NCBI RefSeq assembly: GCF_036226925.1
Contig: NZ_CP109031.1
Span: forward strand, 6,510,001 to 6,574,000
Reading direction: 5' to 3'
Length of the DNA stretch: 64,000 bases
DNA from: Streptomyces sp. NBC_00659
GTDB taxonomy: Bacteria; Actinomycetota; Actinomycetes; Streptomycetales; Streptomycetaceae
Both the position numbers and the translations under genes were made by a program. A model generated the notes under the pieces. That model did no database searches. It was not told the origin of the DNA and saw nothing but the letters and a program-made list of their open reading frames with translations. Below are positions 8,131 to 19,500 of this stretch, in pieces. How positions within the stretch are numbered: position 1 is the stretch's first letter; the number at the start of each line of letters is the position of its first letter.

Positions 8131-10022
8131 CGGCCGTCCTCCTCTGCACCCGACATCAGGTGGGCGTATTCGGCATGGGTGCGCAGCAGTTCGTGGTGGG
8201 TGCCGACCGCCGCGATCCGGCCGTCGGAGATCAGGGCCACCCGGTCGGCCAGCAGGACCGTGGACGGGCGGTGCGCCACGATCAGCGCGGTCGTCTCCGC
8301 CAGCACCCGGCGCAGCGCGGCCTCGACCGCCGCCTCGGTGTGCACGTCCAGCGCCGACAGCGGGTCGTCGAGCACGAGGAAGCGGGGCCGGCCGACCACC
8401 GCGCGGGCCAGCGCGAGGCGCTGCCGCTGCCCGCCGGAGAGGCTGAGGCCCTGTTCGCCGACCTGCGTCCCCGTGCCCTGGGGCAGCGTGTGCGCGAAGT
8501 CGGCCTGCGCGACGGCGAGGGCACGGTCCAGCTCCGCGCGGCCGGCGGTCCCGGGGGCGCCCATCAGGACGTTCTCGCCGACCGTGGCCGAGAAGAGGGT
8601 GGGTTCCTCGAAGGCGACGGCGACGAGTTCGCGCAGCTCCTCGCGGGGCATCCCGGTGATGTCCCGGCCGTCCAGGGTGATCCGGCCGGAGGTCACCTCG
8701 TGCAGGCGGGGGACGAGCGCGGTGAGGGTGGTCTTGCCGGTGCCGGTGGCGCCGACGAGCGCCATGCTCTCGCCGGGGCGGACGTGCAGGTCGATGCGGG
8801 CCAGCACCGGGGGTGCGTCCGCGGGGGCGTCGGGATAGCGGAACTCGACGCCGTGGAACCGCAGTCCGCCCTCGCCGTCGGCCGCGCGGGAGCCTTGCCC
8901 GGCCGGTTCGCCGGCGTCCCGCGCGGCCGTGGCGTCGCTGTCACTGGCGGCCCCGGCCGTGGATTCCCGCGCTTTCACCGGTCCGGTCACGGGGGCCTGC
9001 GCGGCCGTGCCGTCCGACTCCGGCGTCGCGTTCATGACCTCGAAGTACCGCTCCGTGGCCGTCCCGGCCTCCTGGCTCATCGCGAGGAGGAAGCCGATCG
9101 AGTCGACGGGCCAGCGCAGGGCGAGCGCGGTCGACAGGAACGCGACCAGCGTGCCGGCGGAGAGACGGCCGTCGGCGACCTGGACCGTGCCGAGGACGAG
9201 GGCGGCGCCGATGGCGAACTCGGGCAGGGTGACGATGACGCCCCAGATGGAGGCGAGCAGCCGGGCCTTGACCAGCTCCGTGCCGCGCAGGGTCCGGGAC
9301 AGCTCGCGGAACGCGCGCGCCTGGCTGCGATGGCGCCCGAACCCCTTGATGATCCGGATGCCGAGCACACTCTCCTCGACCACCGTCGTCAGGTCGCCGA
9401 CCTGGTCCTGCGCCCGCCGCGCCACCTCCGAGTAGCGCCGCTCGAAGAACCAGCAGACGATCATGACGGGGACGGCGGGGGCGAGCAGCACCAGTCCGAG
9501 GGTCCATTGCTGGGCCAGCATGATGGCGATGCCCGCGGTGATCGTCACGCCGTTCACCAGCAGGAAGGTCAGCGGGAACGCCAGGAACATGCGGACCAGC
9601 ATCAGATCGGTGGTCGCCCGGGAGAGGAGCTGGCCCGACGCCCAGCGGTCGTGGAAGGCGACCGGCAGGCGCTGCAGATGCCGGTACAGATCGGCCCGCA
9701 TCGCCGCCTCGACACTGGCCAGCGGGCGGGCCACCAGCCATCGGCGCAGCCCGAACAGAACGGCCTCGGCGATGCCGAGCAGCAGCAGATACAGCGCCCC
9801 GAGCCAGACACCCGCCGGGTCGTGCCCGGCGACCGGGCCGTCCACCATCCACTTCAGGATCAGCGGGAACACGAGCGCGAGACAGGACGCGACGACGGCG
9901 ACGAACGCCGCGCCGAACAGCCGCGTCCGCACCGGGCGTACATACGGCCACAGGCGCAGCAGGCTGCGTACGGTCGAACGGTCGGGGTGGTCCGCGGCGG
10001 CTGCATCGGATGTGGTCATCAT
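8127..10022 (-). CDS. ABC exporter half-transporter, degenerate-site subunit
   Basis: 631 residues; first gene of the four-gene ABC cluster. It has six membrane helices, an Ala/Asp-rich linker (about 340-395) between the membrane and ATPase domains, Walker A GATGTGKTT (about 427) and signature LSGGQRQR (about 527). Two catalytic positions are altered: the Q-loop reads FEEP (Gln to Glu) and Walker B reads LVLDDPLSALD (catalytic Glu to Asp). Glu-to-Asp is the classic mark of the non-hydrolysing site in heterodimeric exporters. Start is ATG 10022 or the adjacent ATG 10019; no strong ribosome site. Pairs with the gene at 6058-8130. Confidence 0.88.
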   Translation of the reverse strand: MMTTSDAAAADHPDRSTVRSLLRLWPYVRPVRTRLFGAAFVAVVASCLALVFPLILKWMVDGPVAGHDPAGVWLGALYLLLLGIAEAVLFGLRRWLVARPLASVEAAMRADLYRHLQRLPVAFHDRWASGQLLSRATTDLMLVRMFLAFPLTFLLVNGVTITAGIAIMLAQQWTLGLVLLAPAVPVMIVCWFFERRYSEVARRAQDQVGDLTTVVEESVLGIRIIKGFGRHRSQARAFRELSRTLRGTELVKARLLASIWGVIVTLPEFAIGAALVLGTVQVADGRLSAGTLVAFLSTALALRWPVDSIGFLLAMSQEAGTATERYFEVMNATPESDGTAAQAPVTGPVKARESTAGAASDSDATAARDAGEPAGQGSRAADGEGGLRFHGVEFRYPDAPADAPPVLARIDLHVRPGESMALVGATGTGKTTLTALVPRLHEVTSGRITLDGRDITGMPREELRELVAVAFEEPTLFSATVGENVLMGAPGTAGRAELDRALAVAQADFAHTLPQGTGTQVGEQGLSLSGGQRQRLALARAVVGRPRFLVLDDPLSALDVHTEAAVEAALRRVLAETTALIVAHRPSTVLLADRVALISDGRIAAVGTHHELLRTHAEYAHLMSGAEEDGR

Positions 10023-10181
10023 GAGCGAGCCTACGTTTCACCACTGACAGTGCCCACCGAGTTTTTGGGCGCACCTGAATCGTTCGAAACGCTCCCCGGG
10101 CGGGCGGGCGGGCGTCCGGCCGGTCGTACCGCCGCGTCGGCCGATCGGCTGATGTCACCTCGGGAGGGCGCCCGCCCCCGG

Positions 10182-10264
10182 CCCGCACCCCGAGGGGCCA
10201 TGCCCTCAGCCCGCACCCCGAGGGGCCGCGGCCCCAGCCCGCCTCTCCGCGGGGGGCCGTGCCC

Positions 10265-10268
<4 letters not shown>
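10182..10268. repeat. Three tandem 28-31 bp units ending at the glgX stop codon
   Basis: Units at 10182-10209, 10210-10237 and 10238-10268 share the core CCCGC...GAGGGGCC...CAG. The last unit contains the glgX stop (10265-10267), so on the glgX strand the array starts at the stop codon and continues downstream. No gene lies in 10023-10264. Confidence 0.8.
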
Positions 10269-12598
<2,330 letters not shown>

Positions 12599-12749
12599 CG
12601 GTCAGCCTCCCACGGCTCATGGAACGGCACGGAAAAGGGTGCACGGCGTCCCGGCCGCGGCTCCGTGGCGCGTCGTCCTCCCCACTGTTCTGCCCAGAGC
12701 GTGGCTCGCACTCACGTTTCCCCGGAGGGGCGGCGTCGTTGGGTCCCTT

Positions 12750-13979
12750 GTGAAGCACGTACACACGCGCGCGCGGCGCGCAGGGGCCGCGCTGGCCGCC
12801 GTACTGACCTGGGCCGGTCTGCTGGCCGGAGCCTCCGGCTGCACCTCCGGCGGGATCTCGGACGGGATCGGGGAGGCGTTCGGCAAACCACGGTCGCCGA
12901 AGGACGTCATCCACGTCTCGCCCGACGACAACTCCAAGGGCGTACGACCGCGGGAGGCACTGCTGGTACGGGTGCCCGGCGGTCGCCTGGAGTCCGTGAA
13001 GGTGGTCAAGTCCCAGGACGCCCGGGAGTCACCCGTACCGGGACACATCAGCGACGACGGCCTGTCCTGGAGACCGGACGACGCGCGGCTCGCCCTGGCC
13101 GCCAAGTACACCGTGGACGCGGTGGCCCTGGACGGCGACGGGCACCGCTCGGCCCGGCACACCACGTTCACCACGGCCGTCCCCGACGAGCGGTTCATCG
13201 GGTACGTCACCCCGGAGGACCGCTCCGTCGTCGGCACCGGGATGATCGTCTCCCTCGAGTTCAACCGGGAGGTCGAGAACCGGGCCGCCGTCGAACGCGC
13301 CATCCGCGTCCAGGCGCGGCCCGCGGTCGAGATCCGCGCGCACTGGTTCGGCGGCGGACGCGTCGACTTCCGTCCCGAGCGCTACTGGAAGCCCGGCACG
13401 AAGGTCACCGTGGCGCTGCGGCTGCGCGACGTCGAAGGGGCACCCGGCGTGTACGGACTCCAGTCCAGGACCTTCTCGTTCACTGTCGGCCGCAACCAGA
13501 CGTCCCTCGTCGACGCCCGCGCCCACACCATGGAGGTACGCCGTGAGGGCAACCTCCTGGCCACGGTTCCGATCACGGCCGGTGCGCCCAGGACGACGAC
13601 GTACAACGGGAAGATGGTCGTCACCGAGATGCTCGAGGTGACCCGGATGAACAGCCGGACCGTCGGTTTCGGCGGCGAGTACGACATCCCCGACGTCCCG
13701 CACGCGATGCGCCTGACCGACTCCGGAACCTTCCTGCACGGCAACTACTGGGCGCCGGACGCCTTCGGCAACACCAACGTGAGCCACGGCTGCGTGGGGC
13801 TGCGGGACGTGAAGGGCGGCAGCTCCGGCACCCCGGCGGGCTGGTTCTTCGACCGCAGCCTCATCGGGGACGTCGTCGAGGTCGTCCACAGCAACGACAA
13901 GAAGGTGGCCCCCGACAACGGACTCGGCGGCTGGAACATGGGCTGGAAGGAGTGGAAGACCGGCAGCGCAGTCGACTGA
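12750..13979 (+). CDS. L,D-transpeptidase lipoprotein (YkuD), first of two paralogs
   Basis: 409 residues. The signal sequence ends in a lipobox-like ASGC. Two Ig-like domains follow (about 50-250), then a YkuD catalytic domain with HGNYW and SHGCVGLRD (catalytic Cys about 348). Such enzymes make 3-3 peptidoglycan cross-links outside the membrane. GTG at 12750 is the only plausible start after the upstream promoter space; its ribosome site is poor (GGAGGGG lies 20 nt away). It is followed by a close paralog in the same direction, which has its own ribosome site. Conserved and parallel organisation suggests tandem duplication. Confidence 0.9.
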   Translation: MKHVHTRARRAGAALAAVLTWAGLLAGASGCTSGGISDGIGEAFGKPRSPKDVIHVSPDDNSKGVRPREALLVRVPGGRLESVKVVKSQDARESPVPGHISDDGLSWRPDDARLALAAKYTVDAVALDGDGHRSARHTTFTTAVPDERFIGYVTPEDRSVVGTGMIVSLEFNREVENRAAVERAIRVQARPAVEIRAHWFGGGRVDFRPERYWKPGTKVTVALRLRDVEGAPGVYGLQSRTFSFTVGRNQTSLVDARAHTMEVRREGNLLATVPITAGAPRTTTYNGKMVVTEMLEVTRMNSRTVGFGGEYDIPDVPHAMRLTDSGTFLHGNYWAPDAFGNTNVSHGCVGLRDVKGGSSGTPAGWFFDRSLIGDVVEVVHSNDKKVAPDNGLGGWNMGWKEWKTGSAVD

Positions 13980-14147
13980 TCTTCGCTCCCCGGTGCAACC
14001 ATCTTCACGGTCGATGGTCCAAGTTGCGACGGAACGGTGACATTGACCTGACACGGAGCTCAAAACCGTGAGGTTAATATGCGCCAGTGATCGCGCGGGA
14101 CGCGCTGGGGTGGGGGCCTGATCAGGCCTTGCGAGGGGAGAAAGACT

Positions 14148-15395
14148 GTGAACGTGCGACCGGTATCGTGGGCGTCGGCAGGTGGACGCTCACGCGGCCG
14201 CAACAAGCGGTGGGCGGTGATCGTCGGCGGTGTGCTGCTGGCCGTCACGGCCTGCGGTGGGGGCGGGGGAACGGACTCGGGGTCCGGAGGGAAGGACAAG
14301 GACGGCAAGGGCAGCACCACCGCGGAGAGCAAGCAGTCGGTGGCCGTCGTCACGATCGCGCCGAAGGCCGGTGCCAAGGACGTCGACACCAACAACACCC
14401 TCAAGGTCACGGCCAGTAAGGGCAAACTGACCGAGGTCACCGTCAAGGACGACGAGGGCACGAAGATCGACGGCGAGATATCGGCCGACGGCAGCGGCTG
14501 GACGCCCGCCACGCACCTCGCGGCGTCCACCAAGTACCAAGTGCACGCGATCGCGAAGGACTCCGAGGGCCGCACGGCGGCCGAGGACTCGTCCTTCACG
14601 ACGCTGAGCCCGCAGAACACCTTCACCGGCAACTTCACGCCCGAGGACGGCTCCAAGGTCGGCGTCGGCATGCCGTTCTCGGTCCGTTTCACCCGGGGCA
14701 TCACCAAGCCGGACGACGTCGAGAAGGCCATCAAGATAACGACCGAGCCGGCCGTCGACGTCCAGGGCCACTGGTTCGGCAACGACCGCCTCGACTTCCG
14801 GCCCGAGAAGTACTGGAAGGCCGGTACCAAGGTCACCGTGAAGCTGAACCTCGACGGCGTCGAGGGCCGCAAGGGCGTCTATGGCAAGCAGGCCAAGACC
14901 GTCTCCTTCACCATCGGCCGCGACCAGGTGTCCGTCGTGGACGCCAAGAAGCACACGATGAAGGTCATGCAGGAGGGCAAGGTCGTCAAGACCATCCCGG
15001 TGACCACCGGCAAGCCCGGCTACGCCACCTGGAACGGCCAGATGGTCATCAGCGAGAAGTTCACCGTGACCCGGATGAACGGCGACACGGTCGGCTACGA
15101 CGGCGAGTACGACATCAAGGACGTCCCGCACGCCATGCGCCTGACCAACTCCGGCACCTTCGTGCACGGCAACTACTGGGGCGGCGGCGCCTTCGGCAAC
15201 TACAACGCCAGCCACGGCTGCATCGGCCTGCGGGACGTGCGCGGCGGCTACGACAGCGGTGTGCCGGCCGCCTGGTTCTTCAACCACTCGATGGTCGGTG
15301 ACGTGGTGGTCGTGAAGAACTCCACCGACCCGACGGTCGACCCGGCCAACGGCCTCAACGGCTGGAACATCTCCTGGGCGGACTGGACCAAGTGA
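14148..15395 (+). CDS. L,D-transpeptidase lipoprotein (YkuD), second paralog
   Basis: 415 residues, same architecture as the preceding gene: lipobox VTAC, Gly/Lys-rich linker, two Ig-like domains, YkuD domain with HGNYWGGGAFGNYNASHGC and catalytic Cys near 358. GTG start follows GAGGGGAGAA with good spacing. The two proteins are alike through most of their length (for example DIxDVPHAMRLTxSGTFxHGNYW), so they are recent paralogs. The mature N-terminus here is Lys-rich and more hydrophilic. A strong terminator follows at 15522-15558. Confidence 0.92.
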   Translation: MNVRPVSWASAGGRSRGRNKRWAVIVGGVLLAVTACGGGGGTDSGSGGKDKDGKGSTTAESKQSVAVVTIAPKAGAKDVDTNNTLKVTASKGKLTEVTVKDDEGTKIDGEISADGSGWTPATHLAASTKYQVHAIAKDSEGRTAAEDSSFTTLSPQNTFTGNFTPEDGSKVGVGMPFSVRFTRGITKPDDVEKAIKITTEPAVDVQGHWFGNDRLDFRPEKYWKAGTKVTVKLNLDGVEGRKGVYGKQAKTVSFTIGRDQVSVVDAKKHTMKVMQEGKVVKTIPVTTGKPGYATWNGQMVISEKFTVTRMNGDTVGYDGEYDIKDVPHAMRLTNSGTFVHGNYWGGGAFGNYNASHGCIGLRDVRGGYDSGVPAAWFFNHSMVGDVVVVKNSTDPTVDPANGLNGWNISWADWTK

Positions 15396-15424
15396 TCTCG
15401 CCGTACCGGACCGAGTGATCTCGC
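15385..15424 (+). repeat. Stop-codon-spanning direct repeat after the second L,D-transpeptidase gene
   Basis: GGACCAAGTGATCTCGC (15385-15401, containing the TGA stop) recurs as GGACCGAGTGATCTCGC at 15408-15424, 16 of 17 identical, period 23. A weaker third copy lies near 15454. Confidence 0.75.
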
Positions 15425-15521
15425 AGGACAGGAGCGCGTGAGGACCGAGGACCGGACCGCGTGACGGCTTTCGCCCGGCTCGCGTGATCGTTTCCGGCCC
15501 CGTCGCCCGACCGCTCCCCAC

Positions 15522-15558
15522 CGGGCCGGGTGTGCTGTGACTCAGCACACCCGGCCCG
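15522..15558. terminator. Perfect 16-bp stem terminator
   Basis: CGGGCCGGGTGTGCTG, loop TGACT, then the exact reverse complement at 15543-15558. It ends the L,D-transpeptidase transcript and lies 30 nt before the enoyl-CoA hydratase start. Confidence 0.85.
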
Positions 15559-15587
15559 TTGCCGTTAACGGCCACTAACCTGCTTCC

Positions 15588-16355
15588 ATGACTGTGCATC
15601 TCGAAGTGGCCGAAGGCGTGGGCACCATCCGCCTGGACCGCCCTCCCATGAACGCCCTGGACGTGGCGACGCAGGACCGTCTCAAGGAACTGGCCGAGGA
15701 GGCCACGAACCGGCCGGACGTCCGCGCCGTGGTGCTGTACGGCGGGGAGAAGGTGTTCGCGGCGGGCGCGGACATCAAGGAGATGCAGGCCATGGACCAC
15801 GCCGCGATGATCGTGCGGTCCCGGGCCCTGCAGGACTCCTTCACCGCCGTCGCCCGCATCCCCAAGCCCGTCGTCGCAGCCGTCACCGGATACGCGCTCG
15901 GCGGCGGCTGCGAACTGGCCCTGTGCGCCGACTACCGCATCGCCGGGGACAACGCCAAGCTGGGCCAGCCCGAGATCCTGCTCGGCCTGATCCCCGGCGC
16001 CGGCGGAACCCAGCGGCTCTCCCGGCTGATCGGTCCCTCCAAGGCCAAGGACCTCATCTTCACCGGCCGCATGGTCAAGGCCGACGAGGCCCTCACGCTC
16101 GGCCTGGTCGACCGGGTCGTCCCCGCCGCCGACGTCTACACCGAGGCGCACGCCTGGGCCGCCCGGCTCGCGCAGGGCCCGGCCATCGCGCTGCGCGCCG
16201 CGAAGGAGTCCATCGACGCGGGTCTGGAGACGGACATCGAGACCGGGCTGACCATCGAGCGGAACTGGTTCGCGGGCCTGTTCGCGACGGAGGACCGCGA
16301 GCGGGGCATGCGGAGCTTCGTGGAAGAGGGTCCCGGCAAGGCGAAGTTCCTCTGA
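15588..16355 (+). CDS. Enoyl-CoA hydratase/isomerase (crotonase) family
   Basis: 255 residues, complete crotonase fold. The oxyanion-hole segments are AAGADIKEMQ and GYALGGGCELALCAD. The Glu after GGAGG-type loop (LIPGAGGTQRLSRLIG) and the Glu in QPEILLGLIPG match catalytic positions of true enoyl-CoA hydratases, so a beta-oxidation role is likely. ATG at 15588 follows directly on a short leader after the terminator hairpin, with no clear Shine-Dalgarno, suggesting a near-leaderless mRNA. Monocistronic; two dyads follow the gene. Confidence 0.85.
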   Translation: MTVHLEVAEGVGTIRLDRPPMNALDVATQDRLKELAEEATNRPDVRAVVLYGGEKVFAAGADIKEMQAMDHAAMIVRSRALQDSFTAVARIPKPVVAAVTGYALGGGCELALCADYRIAGDNAKLGQPEILLGLIPGAGGTQRLSRLIGPSKAKDLIFTGRMVKADEALTLGLVDRVVPAADVYTEAHAWAARLAQGPAIALRAAKESIDAGLETDIETGLTIERNWFAGLFATEDRERGMRSFVEEGPGKAKFL

Positions 16356-16383
16356 GCCTGTGCCGCGTCACCGCCGGTCCCCT

Positions 16384-16410
16384 CGCGGTTGACGCGGTGT
16401 CATAACCGCG
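16384..16410. terminator. Inverted repeat after enoyl-CoA hydratase gene
   Basis: CGCGGTT (16384-16390) and AACCGCG (16404-16410) form a 7-bp stem with a 13-nt loop. Probable factor-independent stop for the crotonase gene. Confidence 0.4.
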
Positions 16411-16435
16411 TCCCTCGATGGGGCGCTTTATCCCT

Positions 16436-16456
16436 GGCTTAAGACAGCCTTAAGCC
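16436..16456. promoter_or_regulatory. Perfect 8-bp dyad GGCTTAAG-N5-CTTAAGCC
   Basis: A perfect AT-containing dyad in a GC-rich gap, about 185 nt upstream of the ATPase gene. It could be an operator or part of a terminator; no U-tract follows. A second palindrome, GGCATATGCC, lies between it and the gene. Confidence 0.35.
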
Positions 16457-16640
16457 CACCTTGTCGAGAGGTGGCGGCGATTGCCCCGGACCGGCCTGTT
16501 CCGGCAGGTCGGACGGGCCCCCGCCGCCTCCGAACTGCCTGTGGCATATGCCCATCGAATAGTGTGGAATGTCGCGTTCCGGGGGGCCTATTCCTTCGGA
16601 ACGGCCCCGGAGCGGGCGCAGGGCGGCCATGATGGGGGGC

Positions 16641-17144
16641 ATGGCGGGGCTGGAGGGTATGGAACAGCCGCGGCGGCACGGAAGTGCGACCGCGGCGCGC
16701 TGGACGCCTGCGGTCGAGGACGAACGAGCGCTCAAGGCGCTGGAGTTGTTCGGCAATCCGACCGAGTCGGAGGTGTTGCTGCCGTCCCGCCCGGAGTCCG
16801 CGGCCACCGCGCGGCGGCTCACCCAGGTCGTGGTCCTGCGGCACTGGGGCCTGTCCCCGAAGATGACCGAGGACGCGGTCTTACTCGTCTCCGAACTCGT
16901 GGGCAACGCCGTACGGCACACCGGCGCCCGCGTCTTCGGACTCCGTACGCGCCGCCGCCGCGGCTGGATCCGTATCGAGGTCCGTGACCCCTCCCGCGGC
17001 CTTCCCTGTCTCATGCCGGTCCAGGAGCTGGACCTGAGCGGCCGGGGCCTCTTCCTCGTCGACAAGCTCTCCGACCGCTGGGGTGTCGACCTGCTGCCCC
17101 GCGGCAAGACCACCTGGTTCGAAATGCGCGTCGCCGACCGCTGA
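16641..17144 (+). CDS. Anti-sigma-factor-type ATP-binding protein (HATPase_c_2)
   Basis: 167 residues, a GHKL ATPase domain of the RsbW/SpoIIAB kind that Streptomyces carries in dozens. N box ELVGNAVRHTGA, G1-like DPSRGLPC and GRGLFLVDKLSDRWGV are visible. Partners are usually an anti-anti-sigma or sigma factor, but none is adjacent, so its target is unknown. I chose ATG 16641 (MAGLEGMEQP) because GGGGGG precedes it; in-frame ATGs at 16629 and 16632 also exist. Soluble, cytoplasmic. Confidence 0.8.
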   Translation: MAGLEGMEQPRRHGSATAARWTPAVEDERALKALELFGNPTESEVLLPSRPESAATARRLTQVVVLRHWGLSPKMTEDAVLLVSELVGNAVRHTGARVFGLRTRRRRGWIRIEVRDPSRGLPCLMPVQELDLSGRGLFLVDKLSDRWGVDLLPRGKTTWFEMRVADR

Positions 17145-17394
17145 CCCGTTTCCGGCCGCCCGCTCCGTTCCGGCCGCCGGCCTCCGCGGACGCCCCCCCC
17201 GCGGCCGCCGCTCCGTTTCCGGCCGTCGGTCCGGCCGTCGCGGACCCGGTCGATTGATCCAAACAGAGGGCGCCGCTCCTCCCCTGGGTCTCGCGCCCCG
17301 TACGGCCCGTACGCGCACGCCGCGAGGCGACCCGCACCACCACCCAGTCGGACCAATCGCCGGTTTTTCGGCTGATTCACCCTTAAATGGTCCG

Positions 17395-18234
17395 GTGACC
17401 ACGTCCGCCGAAGACCCCGCAGCCCCCGCCCCGCCCCGGCGCGCTGCCCTGCTCACGGGACTCGCGCTCACCGCAGGAACCCTCGCCGCCGGAGCGGCCA
17501 CCGGCTGTTCCGCCCCGCGAGCCGGCCGGCCCCACGACCTCACGACACCTCCGGCCGCGCCCAGCGCGCCCCCCGCCACGGCGACCCGCGGAACCTCCGC
17601 GCTCGCCCCCGCCCCCCGCCGCTACCCCGGCCGACCCGCCGAGATCACCCACGGCTCCCGCACCCACCCGTCCAGAGTGGCCCTCACCTTCCACGGCCAG
17701 GGCGACCCCGCCGTGGCGAAGGCGCTTCTCGGCGAGGCGGAGAAGGCGGGCGCCCGGGTCACCGTCCTCGCCGTCGGCACCTGGCTGGACGAGCACCCGG
17801 ACATCGCCCGCCGCATCCTCGACGGCGGCCACGACCTCGGCAACCACACCCTGCGCCATCTCGACATCAACGCGATGACGGAGACGGAGGCGGCGGCGGA
17901 GATCCGGGGCTGCGCGGACCGCCTCAGACGGCTCACCGGCTCGATCGGCACCTGGTTCCGGCCCTCCCGCAGCCCCCGGGCCTCCCCCCTGGTCCAACGC
18001 CTCGCCCGCGACGCGGGCTACCCGCACACGCTCTCCTACGACGTCGACTCCCTCGACTACACCTCGCCGGGAGCCACCGCCGTCACCCGCAAGGTGCTGG
18101 CCGAGGTCCGGCCCGGCTCCGTCGTGAGCCTGCACTTCGGATACGCCGGCACGGTCGCCGCCCTCCCCGGCCTTCTGCACGAACTCGACCGCCGCGGCCT
18201 CGGCGCGGTCACCACCACGGAGCTGCTGAGCTGA
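17395..18234 (+). CDS. NodB-like polysaccharide deacetylase lipoprotein, catalytic motif 1 altered
   Basis: 279 residues. The N-terminus has an Arg-Arg pair and ends in lipobox ATGC, followed by a Pro/Ala-rich linker, then a NodB barrel. Motif 2 is present (NHTLRHLDI, both zinc His). Motif 1, normally TFDDG with the catalytic base Asp and metal Asp, reads TFHGQGD; motif 3 reads RPSRSP and motif 5 SLHFG. Activity therefore may be changed or lost. The GTG start is chosen because it opens the signal peptide. The stop TGA shares a base with the next ATG (TGATG), so it is coupled with the beta-propeller lipoprotein. Confidence 0.8.
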   Translation: MTTSAEDPAAPAPPRRAALLTGLALTAGTLAAGAATGCSAPRAGRPHDLTTPPAAPSAPPATATRGTSALAPAPRRYPGRPAEITHGSRTHPSRVALTFHGQGDPAVAKALLGEAEKAGARVTVLAVGTWLDEHPDIARRILDGGHDLGNHTLRHLDINAMTETEAAAEIRGCADRLRRLTGSIGTWFRPSRSPRASPLVQRLARDAGYPHTLSYDVDSLDYTSPGATAVTRKVLAEVRPGSVVSLHFGYAGTVAALPGLLHELDRRGLGAVTTTELLS

Positions 18235-19433
18235 TGCTGACGCCACCCTCCTCCCCGCGCCGCGTGCTGATCGCCGGCGCCGCCCTCACCGCGCTGGCCC
18301 TCCTCGCGGGCTGCGGCGGTTCCTCCCAGGACCACACCGAACGGACGCACAGCACCACCAAGGCGGCCGTCCGGCCCGCCCCGGTGAAGAAGCCGGTCGT
18401 CCGGGGACTGCCCGGCATGCCCCCCTTGCTGGACCCCGCGGACGTCTACGCCGCCGACCGCCCGAACCGGCTCTCCCCGGTGGTCAAGGACTTCCCGTCC
18501 CGCGTCTACGTGCCCAACACCAACTCCAACACGGTCACGGTCATCGACCCGAAGACGTACAAGGTCATCGAGACGATCCCGGTCGGTGTCCAGCCCCAGC
18601 ACGTCGTCCCCTCCTGGGACCTGAAGACCCTGTGGGTCAACAACGACCGGGGCAACACCCTCACCCCCATCGACCCGAAGACCGGCAAGGCGGGCAAGCC
18701 GGTCGACGTGCACGACCCGTACAACCTCTACTTCACGCCTGACGGCAAGTACGCGATCGTGATGGCCTCCCTCGACCGCGAACTCGTCTTCCGCGACGCG
18801 CACACCATGAACACCGTCAAGGCGGAGCCGGTCAGCTGCTACGGCGTCAACCACGCCGACTTCTCCCCGGACGGCCGCTACTTCATCGTCTCCTGCGAGT
18901 TCAGCGGCGAACTCCTGAAGGTCGACACCGAGCGGATGAAGGTGATCGGCCAGCAGAGGCTGCCGTTCCACGGGGCGATGCCGCAGGACGTGAAGATCTC
19001 CCCGGACGGCAAGAAGTTCTACATCGCCGACATGATGGCCAACGGCGTGTGGGTCCTCGACGGCGACAAGTTCACCGAACCGACCCTGCTGCACACGGGC
19101 AAGGGCGCCCACGGACTGTACGTCAGCCGGGACTCGCGCGAGATGTACATCTCCAACCGCGGCGAAGGCACCATCTCCATCTTCGACTTCACGCAGAACC
19201 GGCTCACCAAGAAGTGGCGCCTGCCCGACGGCGGCAGCCCCGACATGGGCGGCGTCTCGGCGGACGGCAAGGTCCTGTGGCTCTCCGGCCGGTACAACTC
19301 CGAGGTGTACGCCCTCGACACCCGCACCGGCGAACAGATCGCCCGTATCCCGGTCGGCAGCGGTCCGCACGGTCTCGCCGTCTACCCCCAGCCCGGCCGC
19401 TACTCGCTCGGCCACACCGGCATCTTCCGCTGA
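18234..19433 (+). CDS. YncE/YVTN-type beta-propeller lipoprotein
   Basis: 399 residues. Lipobox LLAGC follows an Arg-containing signal sequence. The body consists of repeated propeller blades, for example SRVYVPNTNSNTVTVIDP, KTLWVNNDRGNTLTPIDP, KKFYIADMMANGVWVLDG and REMYISNRGEGTISIFDF. Such proteins bind substrates or partner proteins outside the membrane; catalytic function is unknown. It overlaps the deacetylase stop by one base, so both products are probably made together and both are anchored to the outer face of the membrane. Confidence 0.85.
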   Translation: MLTPPSSPRRVLIAGAALTALALLAGCGGSSQDHTERTHSTTKAAVRPAPVKKPVVRGLPGMPPLLDPADVYAADRPNRLSPVVKDFPSRVYVPNTNSNTVTVIDPKTYKVIETIPVGVQPQHVVPSWDLKTLWVNNDRGNTLTPIDPKTGKAGKPVDVHDPYNLYFTPDGKYAIVMASLDRELVFRDAHTMNTVKAEPVSCYGVNHADFSPDGRYFIVSCEFSGELLKVDTERMKVIGQQRLPFHGAMPQDVKISPDGKKFYIADMMANGVWVLDGDKFTEPTLLHTGKGAHGLYVSRDSREMYISNRGEGTISIFDFTQNRLTKKWRLPDGGSPDMGGVSADGKVLWLSGRYNSEVYALDTRTGEQIARIPVGSGPHGLAVYPQPGRYSLGHTGIFR

Positions 19434-19439
19434 CCCGTG

Positions 19440-19500
19440 AGCGGGGCGGAAGCAGAGCCTCCGCGCCGCTCAGCGGGGCAGTAGCAGAGCCTCCGCGCCC
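19440..19500. repeat. 32-bp tandem duplication joined at the GNAT stop codon
   Basis: Unit 19472-19500 is the last coding segment of the GNAT gene; unit 19440-19471 repeats it downstream with 26 of 28 bases identical. The stop codon (19470-19472) lies at the junction. Confidence 0.85.
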
